64,000 bases of DNA from JBMZCV01 sp049613665 (GTDB lineage Bacteria > Bacteroidota > Bacteroidia > Chitinophagales > UBA2359): NCBI GenBank assembly GCA_049613665.1, contig JBMZCV010000001.1, positions 47,252-111,251 of the forward strand, read 5' to 3'. A program made the position numbers and the translations under genes. The notes below the pieces were generated by a model, which saw only the letters and a list, made by a program, of their open reading frames with translations, searched no databases and had not been told where the DNA came from. Shown piece after piece: positions 16,852 to 27,737 of the stretch; positions within the stretch are counted from its first letter, which is position 1, and every line of letters starts with the position of its first letter.

Positions 16852-18189
16852 ATGAATAAAACCATAATATCTAACTTATTATACTTTCTTTGTTGTTTTT
16901 TGTCCATCAATTTTTGTATCGCAAGTACAAGTAACACAGGTGGCATACAATTTTTTAAAGGTTCATGGACAGAAGCAGTACATTTGGCACAAGAGCAAAA
17001 TAAATTGGTATTTGTGGAAGCTTATACTGACTGGTGTGGCCCTTGCCGACACATGGATAAGCATACTTTTACACGTTATGATTTAGGCAATGAATATAAT
17101 AATAATTTTATAAATGTAAAAATAAATATTGAGTCATTAGAAGGTATTGCTTTTAAGATGCAATACAACATTATGGCTATTCCCGATTTTTTGTTTTTTA
17201 ATACTGATGGTGAGCTCATTTATCGTGATTATGGTCAAAAAAGCACAAGCGAGTTGTTGAGCATGTCTTATCAAGTAATTGCGGCAGCTAACAATGAATC
17301 GATGGCTGTATTGCCTAAGCCAAATTTCTTGAATCAGAAAGAGGTTGCATCAATAGATATTCCGACGAACAAAAATAAGAATGAAGTAGAGTTGCAAAGC
17401 TTATCGGCTATGCAGTTGAAGTATGAGATAGGTTCTAAAGATGCCAATTTTTTGTATGATTATGCACATCGTTTGAAAGAAAATGATTTGCCGAGTGAGG
17501 AAGTTGTTGATCAATATTTGAAAATTCAGCATAACAAAAATATGCTTTCGCTGCCAAAAAATTTGCAATTTGTTTATGATTTTGCATCAGAAGTCAATAG
17601 TTTGGCGATGAATATATTTATAGAAAATCAGACAAAATATGAGCGACGATATGGAGTGAAGCATGTAGATAATAGAATAAAAGCTTTGTTGTTTGCTGCC
17701 GTAGAAGAGGCTACACAAACAAAAAATGAAAAGTTATTTGAGCGTTCTTTAGTTTTAGTAAAAAAAGCAAATTTGTCTTTACAAGGCGATTTTGTTTATA
17801 GTATGGAAATTTTGTATTATGAGGGCATTGGTGATTCAAAAAATTATGTGAAAAGTACTCGTAATTATATGCAGCATAATACAAGTAATGACCCAATTTT
17901 CTTAAATCGCAAGGCTTGGGAGTTGGTACGACTTTCTAATAAAAAGAGTGATTTAAAAATTGCAAAAAAATGGGTAGAAAAGTCTATTAATTTGGAAAGC
18001 CACTATTATAATAATGAAACTTATGCTCGTATTTTGTATAAATTGGGCGAAAAAGATGCCTCAAAAGCAGTTTTATATGAAGCTATTGCGATAGCCAAAC
18101 GATTAGGTATTGATTTTGCTGATGCTCAGGATTTGTTGGATAAAATTGATGGAAATCTACGTTATACTTCTCAACAAACACAAATTTAG
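16852..18189 (+). CDS. Exported thioredoxin-fold protein with C-terminal helical repeats
   Basis: 445 residues from the ATG at 16852 (a GTG one codon earlier is also possible). Signal peptide to about residue 24, then a thioredoxin-like domain of residues 30-150 with the redox site DWCGPCRHM near residue 61 and cis-proline context MAIPDFLFF. Such periplasmic thioredoxins reduce or isomerise disulfides. Residues 180-440 are helical, TPR-like, ending WVEKSINLESHYYNNETYAR and LYKLGEKDASKAVLYEAIAIA. The combination is widespread in Bacteroidota exported proteins. Single gene, convergent with rpoC and sharing its terminator. Confidence 0.88.
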   Translation: MNKTIISNLLYFLCCFLSINFCIASTSNTGGIQFFKGSWTEAVHLAQEQNKLVFVEAYTDWCGPCRHMDKHTFTRYDLGNEYNNNFINVKINIESLEGIAFKMQYNIMAIPDFLFFNTDGELIYRDYGQKSTSELLSMSYQVIAAANNESMAVLPKPNFLNQKEVASIDIPTNKNKNEVELQSLSAMQLKYEIGSKDANFLYDYAHRLKENDLPSEEVVDQYLKIQHNKNMLSLPKNLQFVYDFASEVNSLAMNIFIENQTKYERRYGVKHVDNRIKALLFAAVEEATQTKNEKLFERSLVLVKKANLSLQGDFVYSMEILYYEGIGDSKNYVKSTRNYMQHNTSNDPIFLNRKAWELVRLSNKKSDLKIAKKWVEKSINLESHYYNNETYARILYKLGEKDASKAVLYEAIAIAKRLGIDFADAQDLLDKIDGNLRYTSQQTQI

Positions 18190-18233
18190 GTAAAAAAATA
18201 AATTCGATTAGTGCTTGACACTCAACTTTTCAT

Positions 18234-18277
18234 AAAAAAAGCGAAAAACATTATTTAAATGTTTTTCGCTTTTCTGT
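18234..18277. terminator. Bidirectional terminator shared by the thioredoxin gene and the rpoBC operon
   Basis: AAAAGCGAAAAACATT and its inverted copy AATGTTTTTCGCTTTT, with A and T runs on both sides, lie between the convergent stops at 18189 and 18299. Confidence 0.9.
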
Positions 18278-18298
18278 TTTATAGATATTTACTAAAAT

Positions 18299-21200
18299 TT
18301 ATTTTTTAGTAGCCATCATTTTGCTTTCTTCTTCTTTGGCAGAAACGATTAGATGGCGATAAGCATGTTGTCCTGTTCCAGCAGGAATAAGATGGCCAAC
18401 AATAACATTTTCTTTCAAGCCTTCCAAATAATCCACTTTTCCAGAGATAGAAGCTTTACTCAAAACCTTCGTTGTCTCTTGGAAAGAAGCTGCTGAAATC
18501 CAACTTTTTGTGCCTAATGATGCTTTTGTGATACCTTGCAACAATGGAACAGAAGTAGCTGGAATAGCATTTCTGTACTCAAGTAATTTTTTGTCGTTTC
18601 GACGTAAATAAGAATTTTCTTCTCTTACCTGTCGCAAGCTCACAATTTCGCCTTCTTTTAAGTCGGTAGAATCTCCTGCATCGGTAACTACTTTTTTATC
18701 AAAGATGTAATCATTTTCTTTAATAAAATCAAACTTATCGACTGCCATTCTCTCCATAAAACGAGTATCGCCAGCATCTGAAATGCTCACTTTACGCATC
18801 ATTTGTCTTACGATAACTTCGATATGTTTATCGCTGATATGTACACCTTGCAAACGATATACTTCTTGTACTTCATTTACTAAGTAAGACTGAACGGCAA
18901 ATGGCCCTTTGATATTCAAAATATCGGCTGGCGTAATAGCACCATCAGAAAGTGGCATACCTGCTCTTACGAAGTCATTTTCCTGTACCAAGATATGTTT
19001 TGATAATGGTACCATATACTTGCGTCTAATACCTTCTTTTGAAGTGATAATGGTTTCACGATTACCACGCTTAATTTTTCCAAAAGAAACAGCACCATCA
19101 ATTTCGGATACTACGGCAGGATTAGATGGGTTTCGTGCTTCAAATAGCTCCGTTACACGAGGCAAACCACCTGTAATATCTCGTACTTTGCTCAAAATAC
19201 GAGGTATTTTTACTAGAATCTTACCTTTTGTGATAGGTTCGTGGTCTTCTACATTGATGTGAGAGCCTACTGGTATATTGTAGGTATAGATTTTTTCACC
19301 TTTCATATCAACAACGTCGATAGAAGGGATTTTTGTTTTATCTCTACTTTCAATAATTACTTTTTCACGGTATCCTGTTTGCTCATCAGATTCTTCACGG
19401 AAAGTAATACCTTCAATCACATTTTGAAAGCTAATTTTACCTGCATATTCCGAAACGATAACAGCATTATATGGATCCCATTCACATATAGCATCGCCTT
19501 TTTTGATTTTTAGCCCATCTTTTACTAACAAAGTAGCACCATAAGGTACATTATTATTAATCAATTGGCGGCGAGTTTTAGCATCAAGAATACGCACTTC
19601 GCCTGTTCGTCCCAAAACAGTTACTTCAGTTTCGCCTTCTTCAGTAACATGTGTTACCGTTCTTAGATGGTCAAATTCTAATACACCATCAAATTTAGCG
19701 ATTAACTGTGATTCAGATGCAATATTGGAAGCTGTTCCCCCAACGTGGAATGTACGCAAGGTAAGCTGTGTACCTGGCTCACCAATAGATTGAGCAGCCA
19801 TAATACCTGCCGCATCACCCATTTGCGATATACGATTATTTGACAGGTTACGTCCATAACATCTAACACATATGCCAGCAGTAGCTTCACAAGTCAATAC
19901 AGAGCGAATATCAAGTGTTTCTATACTTGTTTCCTCATCAATATATCTTGCAACATCTTCTTCTATTTCTTGTCCTGCTTCCAAAATTAGCTCGCCTGTA
20001 TCAGGATTAATAATATCATATAATGTGATACGTCCTAAAATACGTTCAGCCAAAGCTTGAACGATGTCTTCATTGTCTTTCAAAGCAGACACCTCAATAC
20101 CTCTCAATGTGCCACAGTCTTCCATCGTGATAACGGCATCTTGAGCTACATCTACTAAACGTCGAGTCAAATAACCTGCATCTGCCGTTTTCAAGGCGGT
20201 ATCTGCCAAACCTTTTCTCGCACCGTGTGTAGAGATAAAATACTCAAGTACTGAAAGCCCTTCTTTAAAGCTCGCCAAAATCGGGTTTTCTACAATTTCT
20301 GGCCCTGTAGAACCAGATTTTCTAGGTTTTGCCATCAATCCACGCAAGCCAGCCAACTGTCTTATTTGCTCTTTAGAACCCCTTGCTCCAGAGTCCATCA
20401 TCATAAATACGGAGTTGAAACCTTGCTTATCATCGGCAAAAGCTTGGATAAGCTTGTCGCTAATTCTTGTACTTAAACGTGTCCAGATGTCAATTACCTG
20501 ATTGTATCTTTCATTGTTGGTAATTAAACCTAAGTCATAGTTGTCTTGTACTTCATCTACTTCTGATTGAGCTTTTGCAATCATTTCTGTTTTGCCTGCT
20601 GGGTCAACTAAATCTTTTAAACTAAAAGATAAGCCACCTTTGAATGCCCAACCAAAACCCATTCCTTTGATATTGTCCAAAAACTCAGATGTTTTGGCAA
20701 TACCAACAATTTTAATGATGTTACCAACAATTTTTTTCAATGCTTTCTTAGACAATACATCATTGACATAACCTACTTCTTTTGGCACAATTTGATTAAA
20801 CAAAACTCGCCCTGTTGTTGTTTCAATCAGCTTGCGTTTTGTAGTTCCATCTTCTTGCTGAATAGCTATCATCACTTTGATAGAAGCATGTAATTCAATT
20901 ACTCCCTCATTGTGTGCAATAATAACCTCTTCTGGCGAATAAAACCTCATGCCTTCCCCTTTCACTTTTAGTTCTGGGGTGCTTTTTTTCATTTTAGTAA
21001 TATAGTATAAACCAAGTACCATATCCTGCGAAGGTAGTGAAATTGGCGTTCCATTTTGTGGATTCAAAATATTATGAGCTGCCAACATCAACATTTGAGC
21101 TTCCAAAATAGCTGCATTACTCAAAGGTAAATGTACTGCCATTTGGTCTCCATCAAAGTCGGCGTTGAAGGCCGTACATACTAATGGGTGTAGTTGAATA

Positions 21201-22579
21201 GCTTTTCCTTCAATTAGCTTAGGTTGAAATGCTTGAATAGACAAACGGTGAAGCGTAGGTGCACGATTTAGCAAAATAGGATGTCCACGCAACGTATTTT
21301 CTAAGATGTCCCAAACAACTGCTTCTTTTTTATCTACTAATTTTTTGGCTGACTTTACCGTTTTTACAATTCCTCTTTCTATTAGCTTTCTAATAATAAA
21401 AGGTTTGAATAATTCTGCTGCCATGCCTTTTGGCAAGCCACATTCGTGCATTTTCAATGTTGGTCCAACCACAATTACAGAACGTCCAGAATAATCTACC
21501 CGTTTTCCTAAAAGATTTTGTCTAAAACGTCCTTGCTTGCCTTTCAAAACATCACTCAAAGATTTTAAAGCACGACCACCATCAGCTTTTACTGCATTTG
21601 ATTTTCGTGAGTTGTCAAAAAGTGAATCGACCGCTTCTTGCAACATACGCTTTTCGTTTCGCAAGATAACTTCTGGAGCTTTTATTTCTATCAATCTTTT
21701 TAGTCGATTGTTTCTAATAATTACTCTTCTATATAAGTCATTCAAATCTGAGCTTGCAAAACGACCACCATCTAATGGCACAAGTGGACGCAACTCTGGC
21801 GGAATAACAGGCAAATATTCAACAATCATCCATTCTGGCTTGTTTTCCATTCGGCTGTTAGAATCTCTAAAAGCTTCGACAACGTTCAGTCTTTTTAAAG
21901 CTTCCGCTTTTCGTTGTTGAGATGTTTCTGTATCGGCTTGTCGGCGTAAGTTATAAGCTAAAGTATCTAGTTCTATTCTTTTTAAAAGCTCTCTGACGGC
22001 TTCAGCTCCCATTTTCGCAAGGAACTTATCAGGGTCGTCATCGTCAAGCATTTGGTTTTCTTTAGATGCTATTTCTACGAACTCAAGATATTCTTCCTCT
22101 GTTAAAAGGTCTAAATAATTGACTTTATCTTCTAATATTCCTGTATTAATGACAACATATCGCTCATAATAAATGATAGTTTCCAATTTCTTAGAAGAAA
22201 GACCTAGCAAATAACCGATTTTGTTGGGCAACGACTTGAAGTACCAAATATGAACAACAGGCACTACTAGCTTGATGTGTCCCATTCTTTCACGTCGAAC
22301 CTTTTTCTCTGTGACTTCTACGCCACAACGGTCACAAACGATGCCCTTATATCTGATACGTTTGTATTTACCACAATAACATTCATAATCTTTTACAGGC
22401 CCAAATATACGCTCACAAAACAAGCCATCACGTTCTGGCTTATATGTTCGGTAATTAATGGTTTCAGGTTTCAAAACCTCACCATACGACCGTTCTAAGA
22501 TAGTATCAGGTGATGAAAGACAAATGATAATTTTAGAAAAGTCACTTCTAACTCTATTTTCCTTTTTGAAAGGTGGCAT
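18299..22579 (-). CDS. rpoC: DNA-directed RNA polymerase subunit beta'
   Basis: 1426 residues, the usual length in this phylum. N-terminal zinc site CYCGKYKRIRYKGIVCDRCG; catalytic NADFDGDQM near residue 470 binds the active-site magnesium; bridge helix and trigger loop follow (GARGSKEQIRQLAGLRGLM, then TADAGYLTRRLVDVAQD); second zinc site CEATAGICVRCYG; C-terminal GTASNIA and SWISAASFQETT. It forms the polymerase core with RpoB, RpoA and RpoZ. It is the last gene of the tuf-to-rpoC cluster, 398 bp from rpoB, an unusually wide gap that holds a strong hairpin. Confidence 0.99.
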   Translation of the reverse strand: MPPFKKENRVRSDFSKIIICLSSPDTILERSYGEVLKPETINYRTYKPERDGLFCERIFGPVKDYECYCGKYKRIRYKGIVCDRCGVEVTEKKVRRERMGHIKLVVPVVHIWYFKSLPNKIGYLLGLSSKKLETIIYYERYVVINTGILEDKVNYLDLLTEEEYLEFVEIASKENQMLDDDDPDKFLAKMGAEAVRELLKRIELDTLAYNLRRQADTETSQQRKAEALKRLNVVEAFRDSNSRMENKPEWMIVEYLPVIPPELRPLVPLDGGRFASSDLNDLYRRVIIRNNRLKRLIEIKAPEVILRNEKRMLQEAVDSLFDNSRKSNAVKADGGRALKSLSDVLKGKQGRFRQNLLGKRVDYSGRSVIVVGPTLKMHECGLPKGMAAELFKPFIIRKLIERGIVKTVKSAKKLVDKKEAVVWDILENTLRGHPILLNRAPTLHRLSIQAFQPKLIEGKAIQLHPLVCTAFNADFDGDQMAVHLPLSNAAILEAQMLMLAAHNILNPQNGTPISLPSQDMVLGLYYITKMKKSTPELKVKGEGMRFYSPEEVIIAHNEGVIELHASIKVMIAIQQEDGTTKRKLIETTTGRVLFNQIVPKEVGYVNDVLSKKALKKIVGNIIKIVGIAKTSEFLDNIKGMGFGWAFKGGLSFSLKDLVDPAGKTEMIAKAQSEVDEVQDNYDLGLITNNERYNQVIDIWTRLSTRISDKLIQAFADDKQGFNSVFMMMDSGARGSKEQIRQLAGLRGLMAKPRKSGSTGPEIVENPILASFKEGLSVLEYFISTHGARKGLADTALKTADAGYLTRRLVDVAQDAVITMEDCGTLRGIEVSALKDNEDIVQALAERILGRITLYDIINPDTGELILEAGQEIEEDVARYIDEETSIETLDIRSVLTCEATAGICVRCYGRNLSNNRISQMGDAAGIMAAQSIGEPGTQLTLRTFHVGGTASNIASESQLIAKFDGVLEFDHLRTVTHVTEEGETEVTVLGRTGEVRILDAKTRRQLINNNVPYGATLLVKDGLKIKKGDAICEWDPYNAVIVSEYAGKISFQNVIEGITFREESDEQTGYREKVIIESRDKTKIPSIDVVDMKGEKIYTYNIPVGSHINVEDHEPITKGKILVKIPRILSKVRDITGGLPRVTELFEARNPSNPAVVSEIDGAVSFGKIKRGNRETIITSKEGIRRKYMVPLSKHILVQENDFVRAGMPLSDGAITPADILNIKGPFAVQSYLVNEVQEVYRLQGVHISDKHIEVIVRQMMRKVSISDAGDTRFMERMAVDKFDFIKENDYIFDKKVVTDAGDSTDLKEGEIVSLRQVREENSYLRRNDKKLLEYRNAIPATSVPLLQGITKASLGTKSWISAASFQETTKVLSKASISGKVDYLEGLKENVIVGHLIPAGTGQHAYRHLIVSAKEEESKMMATKK

Positions 22580-22832
22580 ATGCAGTACTCCTATTTTGAG
22601 AAAATTAACTTAATATGATATTACTAAGTACTTAACCGAAGTTCCTTTTTTTTTGTAGTAAAAAAAAATAGCTTTTATATATTGCTATTAGTTATGTTTC
22701 AGTTAAGTTGAAGCAAGTAAATTTAATTTTCGTTATATTTTTTGTAACTATTCAGCAGTAGCAATTTTGGCCAAAAAGCCTATTGTTGAACAGTTATTTT
22801 TTTATAAAGACTAAATATTTTCAGACAAATAA

Positions 22833-22902
22833 AGACATACTATATTTTTTAGTTCAAAAGTCCATATTTAAATGGTTACGTTTTTTAAAATATAGTATGT
22901 CT
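22833..22902. repeat. Hairpin in the rpoB-rpoC spacer related to the 180-bp element core
   Basis: AGACATACTATATTTT is followed after about 38 bp by its inverted copy AAAATATAGTATGTCT. The arms and the AGTTCAAAAG that follows resemble the inner hairpin of the CAATnnTTCGGACATTT elements (AACATACTATTTTT, AGTTCAAAAGG). It lies in the transcribed spacer of an essential operon and could act as a processing site or partial terminator; this is inference. Confidence 0.7.
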
Positions 22903-22977
22903 AGTTTATGTCTTTTTAAATATAATATGTGTGCTTAACACTATTTAGCTAAAGATAATTTGAATATTAATTTTCTT

Positions 22978-25900
22978 TTATTCAAAAATCAAATCAAGTG
23001 TTAAGCCTCTAAGTTCATGCAACAAAACATTGAATGACTCAGGGATACCTGGTTCAGGCAAGCTTTCGCCTTTTACAATAGCTTCGTAAGCTTTCGCACG
23101 ACCGATAATATCATCTGATTTGATAGTCAATATTTCACGCAAGATATTGGCAGCTCCAAAGGCTTCTAATGCCCAAACTTCCATTTCTCCAAAACGCTGA
23201 CCTCCAAATTGTGCTTTACCACCAAGAGGCTGTTGTGTAATAAGTGAATATGGTCCGATAGAACGAGCGTGCATTTTGTCATCTACCATGTGTGAAAGTT
23301 TCAGCATATAGATAACTCCTACTGTTGCAGGTTGATGAAATCGCTCTCCTGTTTCGCCATCATATAAGTATGTTTGTCCTAAAGAAGGCAAACCAGAACG
23401 AATAATTTCTTCATCAATTTCAGCGATTGTAGGGCCGTCAAAAATTGGACAAGCATATTTTTTCTTGAGTTTTTTTCCTGCCCAGCCTAATACAGTTTCG
23501 TAAATCTGTCCGATATTCATACGAGATGGTACACCCAACGGATTTAGAACAATATCTACCGCTTCGCCATTTGCAAGAAATGGCATATCTTCTACCCTTA
23601 CTATTCTAGCAACAATACCTTTGTTACCGTGTCGTCCTGCTAGTTTGTCACCTACTTTCAGTTTTCGCTTTTTAACCAAAAATACTTTAGCTAACTTCAG
23701 TACACCAGCAGGCAACTCATCACCAATTGTTACATTATATTTTGCTCGCTTATGACGTGCTAATTCTTCGTTTACTCGAATGCTGTAATTGTGAATAAGC
23801 TGTTTTAGCAGTTGGTTGGTTTTTTCATCATCTGTCCAATCGCTAACCATAACAGTTTCATAATCCAAATCGGCAAAAAGACGGTTTGAAAATTTAATTC
23901 CGATAGGCACAACTTCCTCATTGTAGGTGTTGTAGATACCTTCTGAACGTTTGTCTGTCAATAGCAAAGTCAATTTTTCAACTAATATTTCTCTTAGCTT
24001 AGACAATTGTACTGTGTGATGTTCTTCTAACTTAGCTACTTGTGCTTTTTCTTTTTCTTTGGTATCTTTGTTCTTTTTAGCTCTTGCAAAAAGTTCCTTA
24101 TCAATAACCACCCCTTTGGTAGAAGGTCGTAGTTTCATAGAAGCATCTTTCACATCGCCAGCTTTATCACCAAATATTGCTCTCAACAACTTTTCTTCTG
24201 GTGTAGGGTCAGACTCTCCTTTTGGAGTAATCTTACCTATGATAATATCGCCTTCCTTAACGTGTGCTCCCACTCGTATGATACCATTTTCGTCTAGGTC
24301 TTTCGTAGCATCTTCACTCACATTCGGAATATCGTTTGTCAGTTCTTCTTCTCCGAGTTTTGTGTCTCTCACATCCATCTCGAATGATTCGATATGAATA
24401 GAAGTAAAGATATCTTCCTTAACTACCTTTTCCGAAATAACAATTGCATCTTCAAAGTTATAACCTTTCCAAGGCATAAATGCTACTGTAAGATTTCTAC
24501 CCAAAGCCAATTCGCCATCATCAGTTGCATAACCTTCGCAAAGTGTCTGTCCAGGAGTAACAATATCTCCTTTTCTAACAATTGGTTTAAGATTGACACA
24601 AGTACCTTGGTTAGTACGTCTAAATTTGGTTAATCTATACGTCTTGCAATCGCCATCAAAGCTTACCAATCTTTCGGCATCACTTCGTCCATAACGAATA
24701 ATTATTTTTCGTGCATCAACATATTCGACAACACCATCACCTTCAGCATTTAGTAACATTCGAGAATCACGAGCTACTTTTGCTTCTAACCCTGTTCCTA
24801 CAATAGGAGACTCAGGTTTCAACAAAGGTACTGCCTGACGCTGCATGTTTGAACCCATCAAGGCACGGTTTGCATCATCGTTTTCAAGAAATGGAATTAA
24901 TGATGCTGAAACTCCTACAATTTGATTTGAGGCTACATCAATATATTGTAGCTCATCTGGAGCAAGAATAGGAAATTCCCCCTGATGTCTAGCTTTCAAT
25001 CTATCTTTATAAAAGTCGCCTGTTGTCAAATCAAAATCAGATGTTGCCTGTCCAATTGTTTTATTGTCCTCTTCTTCAGCTGATAAATATTTTACATCAT
25101 CTTTTTCTAATAGAACTTTTCCCCCTGACACTTTTCTATAAGGTGTTTCGAGAAAACCCATTTTATTGATTTTTGCATGAATGCAAAGCGTAGAAATCAA
25201 TCCGATATTTGGCCCCTCTGGTGTTTCAATCGTACACAAACGGCCATAGTGAGAATAATGCACATCACGCACCTCAAAACCAGCTCTTTCTCTTGATAAA
25301 CCTCCTGGCCCAAGTGCCGAAATACGTCTTTTGTGCGTAATTTCAGAAATAGGGTTTGTTTGGTCTAAAAATTGAGATAACTGACTTGTTCCAAAAAATG
25401 AATTAATAACAGAAGATAATGTTCTAGCATTAATCAAGTCAATAGGTGTAAAGACTTCATTATCTCTGACATTCATTCTTTCACGAATTGTTCTAGCCAT
25501 TCTGGCCAAACCTACGCTAAATTGTGCATGTAACTGCTCACCAACAGAGCGAACTCTACGATTGCTAAGGTGGTCAATATCATCAGTTTCAGCCTTTTGA
25601 TTACAAAGTTCAATTAAGTAAGTTATCATAGAGATGATATCTTCCTTAGTTAAAACTTGTACCTCATTAGGCGTATCTAGTTTTAATTTTTTGTTAATTT
25701 TGTATCGTCCGACATCTCCTAAGCTATAGCGACGGTCAGAGAAAAACAACTTATCGATAATACCTCTAGCTGTTTCTTCATCTGGCGGCTCTGCACCACG
25801 CAATTGTTTGTAGATATGCTGAACAGCTTCAATTTCAGAGTTAGATGTATCTTTGTGTAAGGTATTGTAAATAATAGCATAATCTGCTGATTTACCTTCC

Positions 25901-26796
25901 TTTTGTAAGATAACAGTTTCAATTTCTGTCTCAATAATATCTTCAATATTATCTGCATCTAAAACAGTGTCTCTTTCTAAGATAACTTCGTTTCTTTCAA
26001 TCGATACAACCTCTCCTGTATCTTCATCGACAAAATCTTCAATCCAAGATTTTAGAACACGGGCAGCTAGTCTTCGTCCTGTATTTTCTTGCAAATTTTC
26101 TGGAGTAGCTTCTACTTCGTCTGCCAAATCAAACAAATCTAAGATTGCTTTATCTGTATCATAACCGATAGCTCTCAACAATGTTGTTACAGGAAACTTT
26201 TTCTTTCTATCAATGTATGCATACATCACATTATTGATGTCGGTCGCAAACTCTATCCAAGCACCTTTAAATGGTATTACTCTCGCCGAATAAATTTTTG
26301 TTCCGTTAGGGTGAGTGCTTTGACTAAAAAATACACCAGGAGAACGATGCAATTGTGATACTACAATTCGTTCTGCTCCATTGATAACAAAAGTACCTTT
26401 TGGAGTCATGTACGGAATATTTCCTAAAAACACTTCTTGCTCGATAGTTTGAAAATCGACGTGTTCCTCATCATTACAAGACAATCTTAATTTCGCTTTT
26501 AACGGTACACAGAATGTCAGCCCTCTTTGCATACATTCTTCAATAGAATATCTTGGAGGGTCAATATAATAATCTAAAAATTCGAGGACGAAGATATTTC
26601 GTGCGTCTGTAATCGGAAAGTTTTCTTGAAAGACTCGATAAAGTCCTTCATTTTTGCGATTATCTGGAGTGGTTTCGAGTTGAAAGAATTTTTTGAAAGA
26701 GTCCACTTGAATTTCCAATAAATCAGGATATTCATGTGTTTGCTTGATTTTGCCGAAGTTTTCTCTTTTATGATAACCACTTTTCAATACTGCCAT
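22978..26796 (-). CDS. rpoB: DNA-directed RNA polymerase subunit beta
   Basis: 1272 residues, normal for Bacteroidota. Visible landmarks: rifampicin-pocket region FGTSQLSQFLDQTNPISEIT with HKRRISALGPGGLSRERAG, then EGPNIGLISTL; RHGNKGIV catalytic-side motif; C-terminal GGQRFGEMEVWALEAFGAA. The rifampicin region shows the sensitive-type residues (D of FLDQTN, H of THKRR, S of RISALGPGG). Start ATG at 26796. It is separated from rplL by 466 bp with a hairpin and an inverted-repeat element. Confidence 0.99.
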   Translation of the reverse strand: MAVLKSGYHKRENFGKIKQTHEYPDLLEIQVDSFKKFFQLETTPDNRKNEGLYRVFQENFPITDARNIFVLEFLDYYIDPPRYSIEECMQRGLTFCVPLKAKLRLSCNDEEHVDFQTIEQEVFLGNIPYMTPKGTFVINGAERIVVSQLHRSPGVFFSQSTHPNGTKIYSARVIPFKGAWIEFATDINNVMYAYIDRKKKFPVTTLLRAIGYDTDKAILDLFDLADEVEATPENLQENTGRRLAARVLKSWIEDFVDEDTGEVVSIERNEVILERDTVLDADNIEDIIETEIETVILQKEGKSADYAIIYNTLHKDTSNSEIEAVQHIYKQLRGAEPPDEETARGIIDKLFFSDRRYSLGDVGRYKINKKLKLDTPNEVQVLTKEDIISMITYLIELCNQKAETDDIDHLSNRRVRSVGEQLHAQFSVGLARMARTIRERMNVRDNEVFTPIDLINARTLSSVINSFFGTSQLSQFLDQTNPISEITHKRRISALGPGGLSRERAGFEVRDVHYSHYGRLCTIETPEGPNIGLISTLCIHAKINKMGFLETPYRKVSGGKVLLEKDDVKYLSAEEEDNKTIGQATSDFDLTTGDFYKDRLKARHQGEFPILAPDELQYIDVASNQIVGVSASLIPFLENDDANRALMGSNMQRQAVPLLKPESPIVGTGLEAKVARDSRMLLNAEGDGVVEYVDARKIIIRYGRSDAERLVSFDGDCKTYRLTKFRRTNQGTCVNLKPIVRKGDIVTPGQTLCEGYATDDGELALGRNLTVAFMPWKGYNFEDAIVISEKVVKEDIFTSIHIESFEMDVRDTKLGEEELTNDIPNVSEDATKDLDENGIIRVGAHVKEGDIIIGKITPKGESDPTPEEKLLRAIFGDKAGDVKDASMKLRPSTKGVVIDKELFARAKKNKDTKEKEKAQVAKLEEHHTVQLSKLREILVEKLTLLLTDKRSEGIYNTYNEEVVPIGIKFSNRLFADLDYETVMVSDWTDDEKTNQLLKQLIHNYSIRVNEELARHKRAKYNVTIGDELPAGVLKLAKVFLVKKRKLKVGDKLAGRHGNKGIVARIVRVEDMPFLANGEAVDIVLNPLGVPSRMNIGQIYETVLGWAGKKLKKKYACPIFDGPTIAEIDEEIIRSGLPSLGQTYLYDGETGERFHQPATVGVIYMLKLSHMVDDKMHARSIGPYSLITQQPLGGKAQFGGQRFGEMEVWALEAFGAANILREILTIKSDDIIGRAKAYEAIVKGESLPEPGIPESFNVLLHELRGLTLDLIFE

Positions 26797-26935
26797 ATAT
26801 AAAAGGAGCTTTAGTTGAAATTGAACAAATAGGTAATAGGCAAAGGAATAGATTATTCCAGTGCCGAAAGATATGTTAAATTAGTACAAATTTGATACCA
26901 AAATATTGTTGAGTATTTTCATTATAATACCACAA

Positions 26936-26962
26936 AAGAGTCTTCTTTGAAGAAGACTCTTA
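26936..26962 (-). terminator. Possible attenuator hairpin between rplL and rpoB
   Basis: AAGAGTCTTC, a short loop, then GAAGACTCTT, a perfect 10-bp stem with AAAA on the left (TTTT on the minus strand). It is in the rplL-rpoB spacer, where a partial terminator is known in Escherichia coli to lower rpoBC expression relative to ribosomal genes; the same role here is inference. Confidence 0.55.
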
Positions 26963-27182
26963 TTTTAATATTTGATTATTTACTTTAAATGCTAAACACT
27001 AATTGATAAAGTCAACTTAACTTGTTAATACATAAAAAGATAGTGTATTAGTTTTAGAAGTGTCGACAATTTATTTTTAATATTTTACCACAGAAGTCAA
27101 TAATTGTATTTGTCTATTTTTCATTTATTTAATGCGAAAAAACATAGTTATTTTTATTCTATCAAATAAATAAATGTTAGGA

Positions 27183-27256
27183 TATTAAGTAGTTAAACAA
27201 GATTTAAAATATAGCTTTTGAAAAGTGTTTTTTTACTTTTGTTTAACTACTTAATA
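27183..27256. repeat. 74-bp inverted-repeat element just downstream of rplL
   Basis: TATTAAGTAGTTAAACAA at 27183-27200 has a perfect 18-bp inverted copy at 27239-27256. The TTAAGTAGT end matches the GACTACTTAA end of the 104-bp family, so this looks like a shortened relative inserted 7 bp after the rplL stop. Confidence 0.8.
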
Positions 27257-27262
27257 GGTGGT

Positions 27263-27643
27263 TTATTTTACTTCTACTTCTGCACCAGCTGCTTCTAAGT
27301 CAGCTTTTAATTGAGCAGCTTCTTCTTTAGAGATACCTTCTTTGATAGCACTAGGAGCAGCATCAACTAATCCTTTAGCGTCTTTTAGACCTAAACCTGT
27401 AAGTTGGCGAACTAATTTTACAACTTGTAATTTTTTGCCACCTGCAGCTTTTAAGATTACATCAAATTCTGTTTGCTCTTCTTTAGCTTCAGCTTCGCCG
27501 CCACCAGCACCGCCAGCAACCATTACTGCACCTGCTGCAGCAGGCTCAATGCCATAGTCTTCTTTTAAGATTTCAGCTAGTTCGTTAACTTGTTTTACAG
27601 TTAAATTAACTAATTGTTCTGCAAATGCTTTTAAATCAGCCAT
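27263..27643 (-). CDS. rplL: 50S ribosomal protein L7/L12
   Basis: 126 residues. N-terminal dimerisation helices (MADLKAFAEQLVNLTVKQVN), an alanine/glycine-rich hinge (AAAGAVMVAGGAGGG) and the C-terminal globular factor-binding domain (TEFDVILKAAGGKKLQVVK, GLGLKDAKGLVDAAP). Forms the ribosomal stalk with L10 and recruits translational GTPases. Lies 94 bp downstream of rplJ in the same operon. Confidence 0.99.
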   Translation of the reverse strand: MADLKAFAEQLVNLTVKQVNELAEILKEDYGIEPAAAGAVMVAGGAGGGEAEAKEEQTEFDVILKAAGGKKLQVVKLVRQLTGLGLKDAKGLVDAAPSAIKEGISKEEAAQLKADLEAAGAEVEVK

Positions 27644-27737
27644 TTTATTTTACTATTTTAATAATGTTTTTTAATTTTTTTAATTTCTTGGAAACATTTT
27701 AGCTTTTTCAAGCTATATTTTGAATGCGTAACAAATT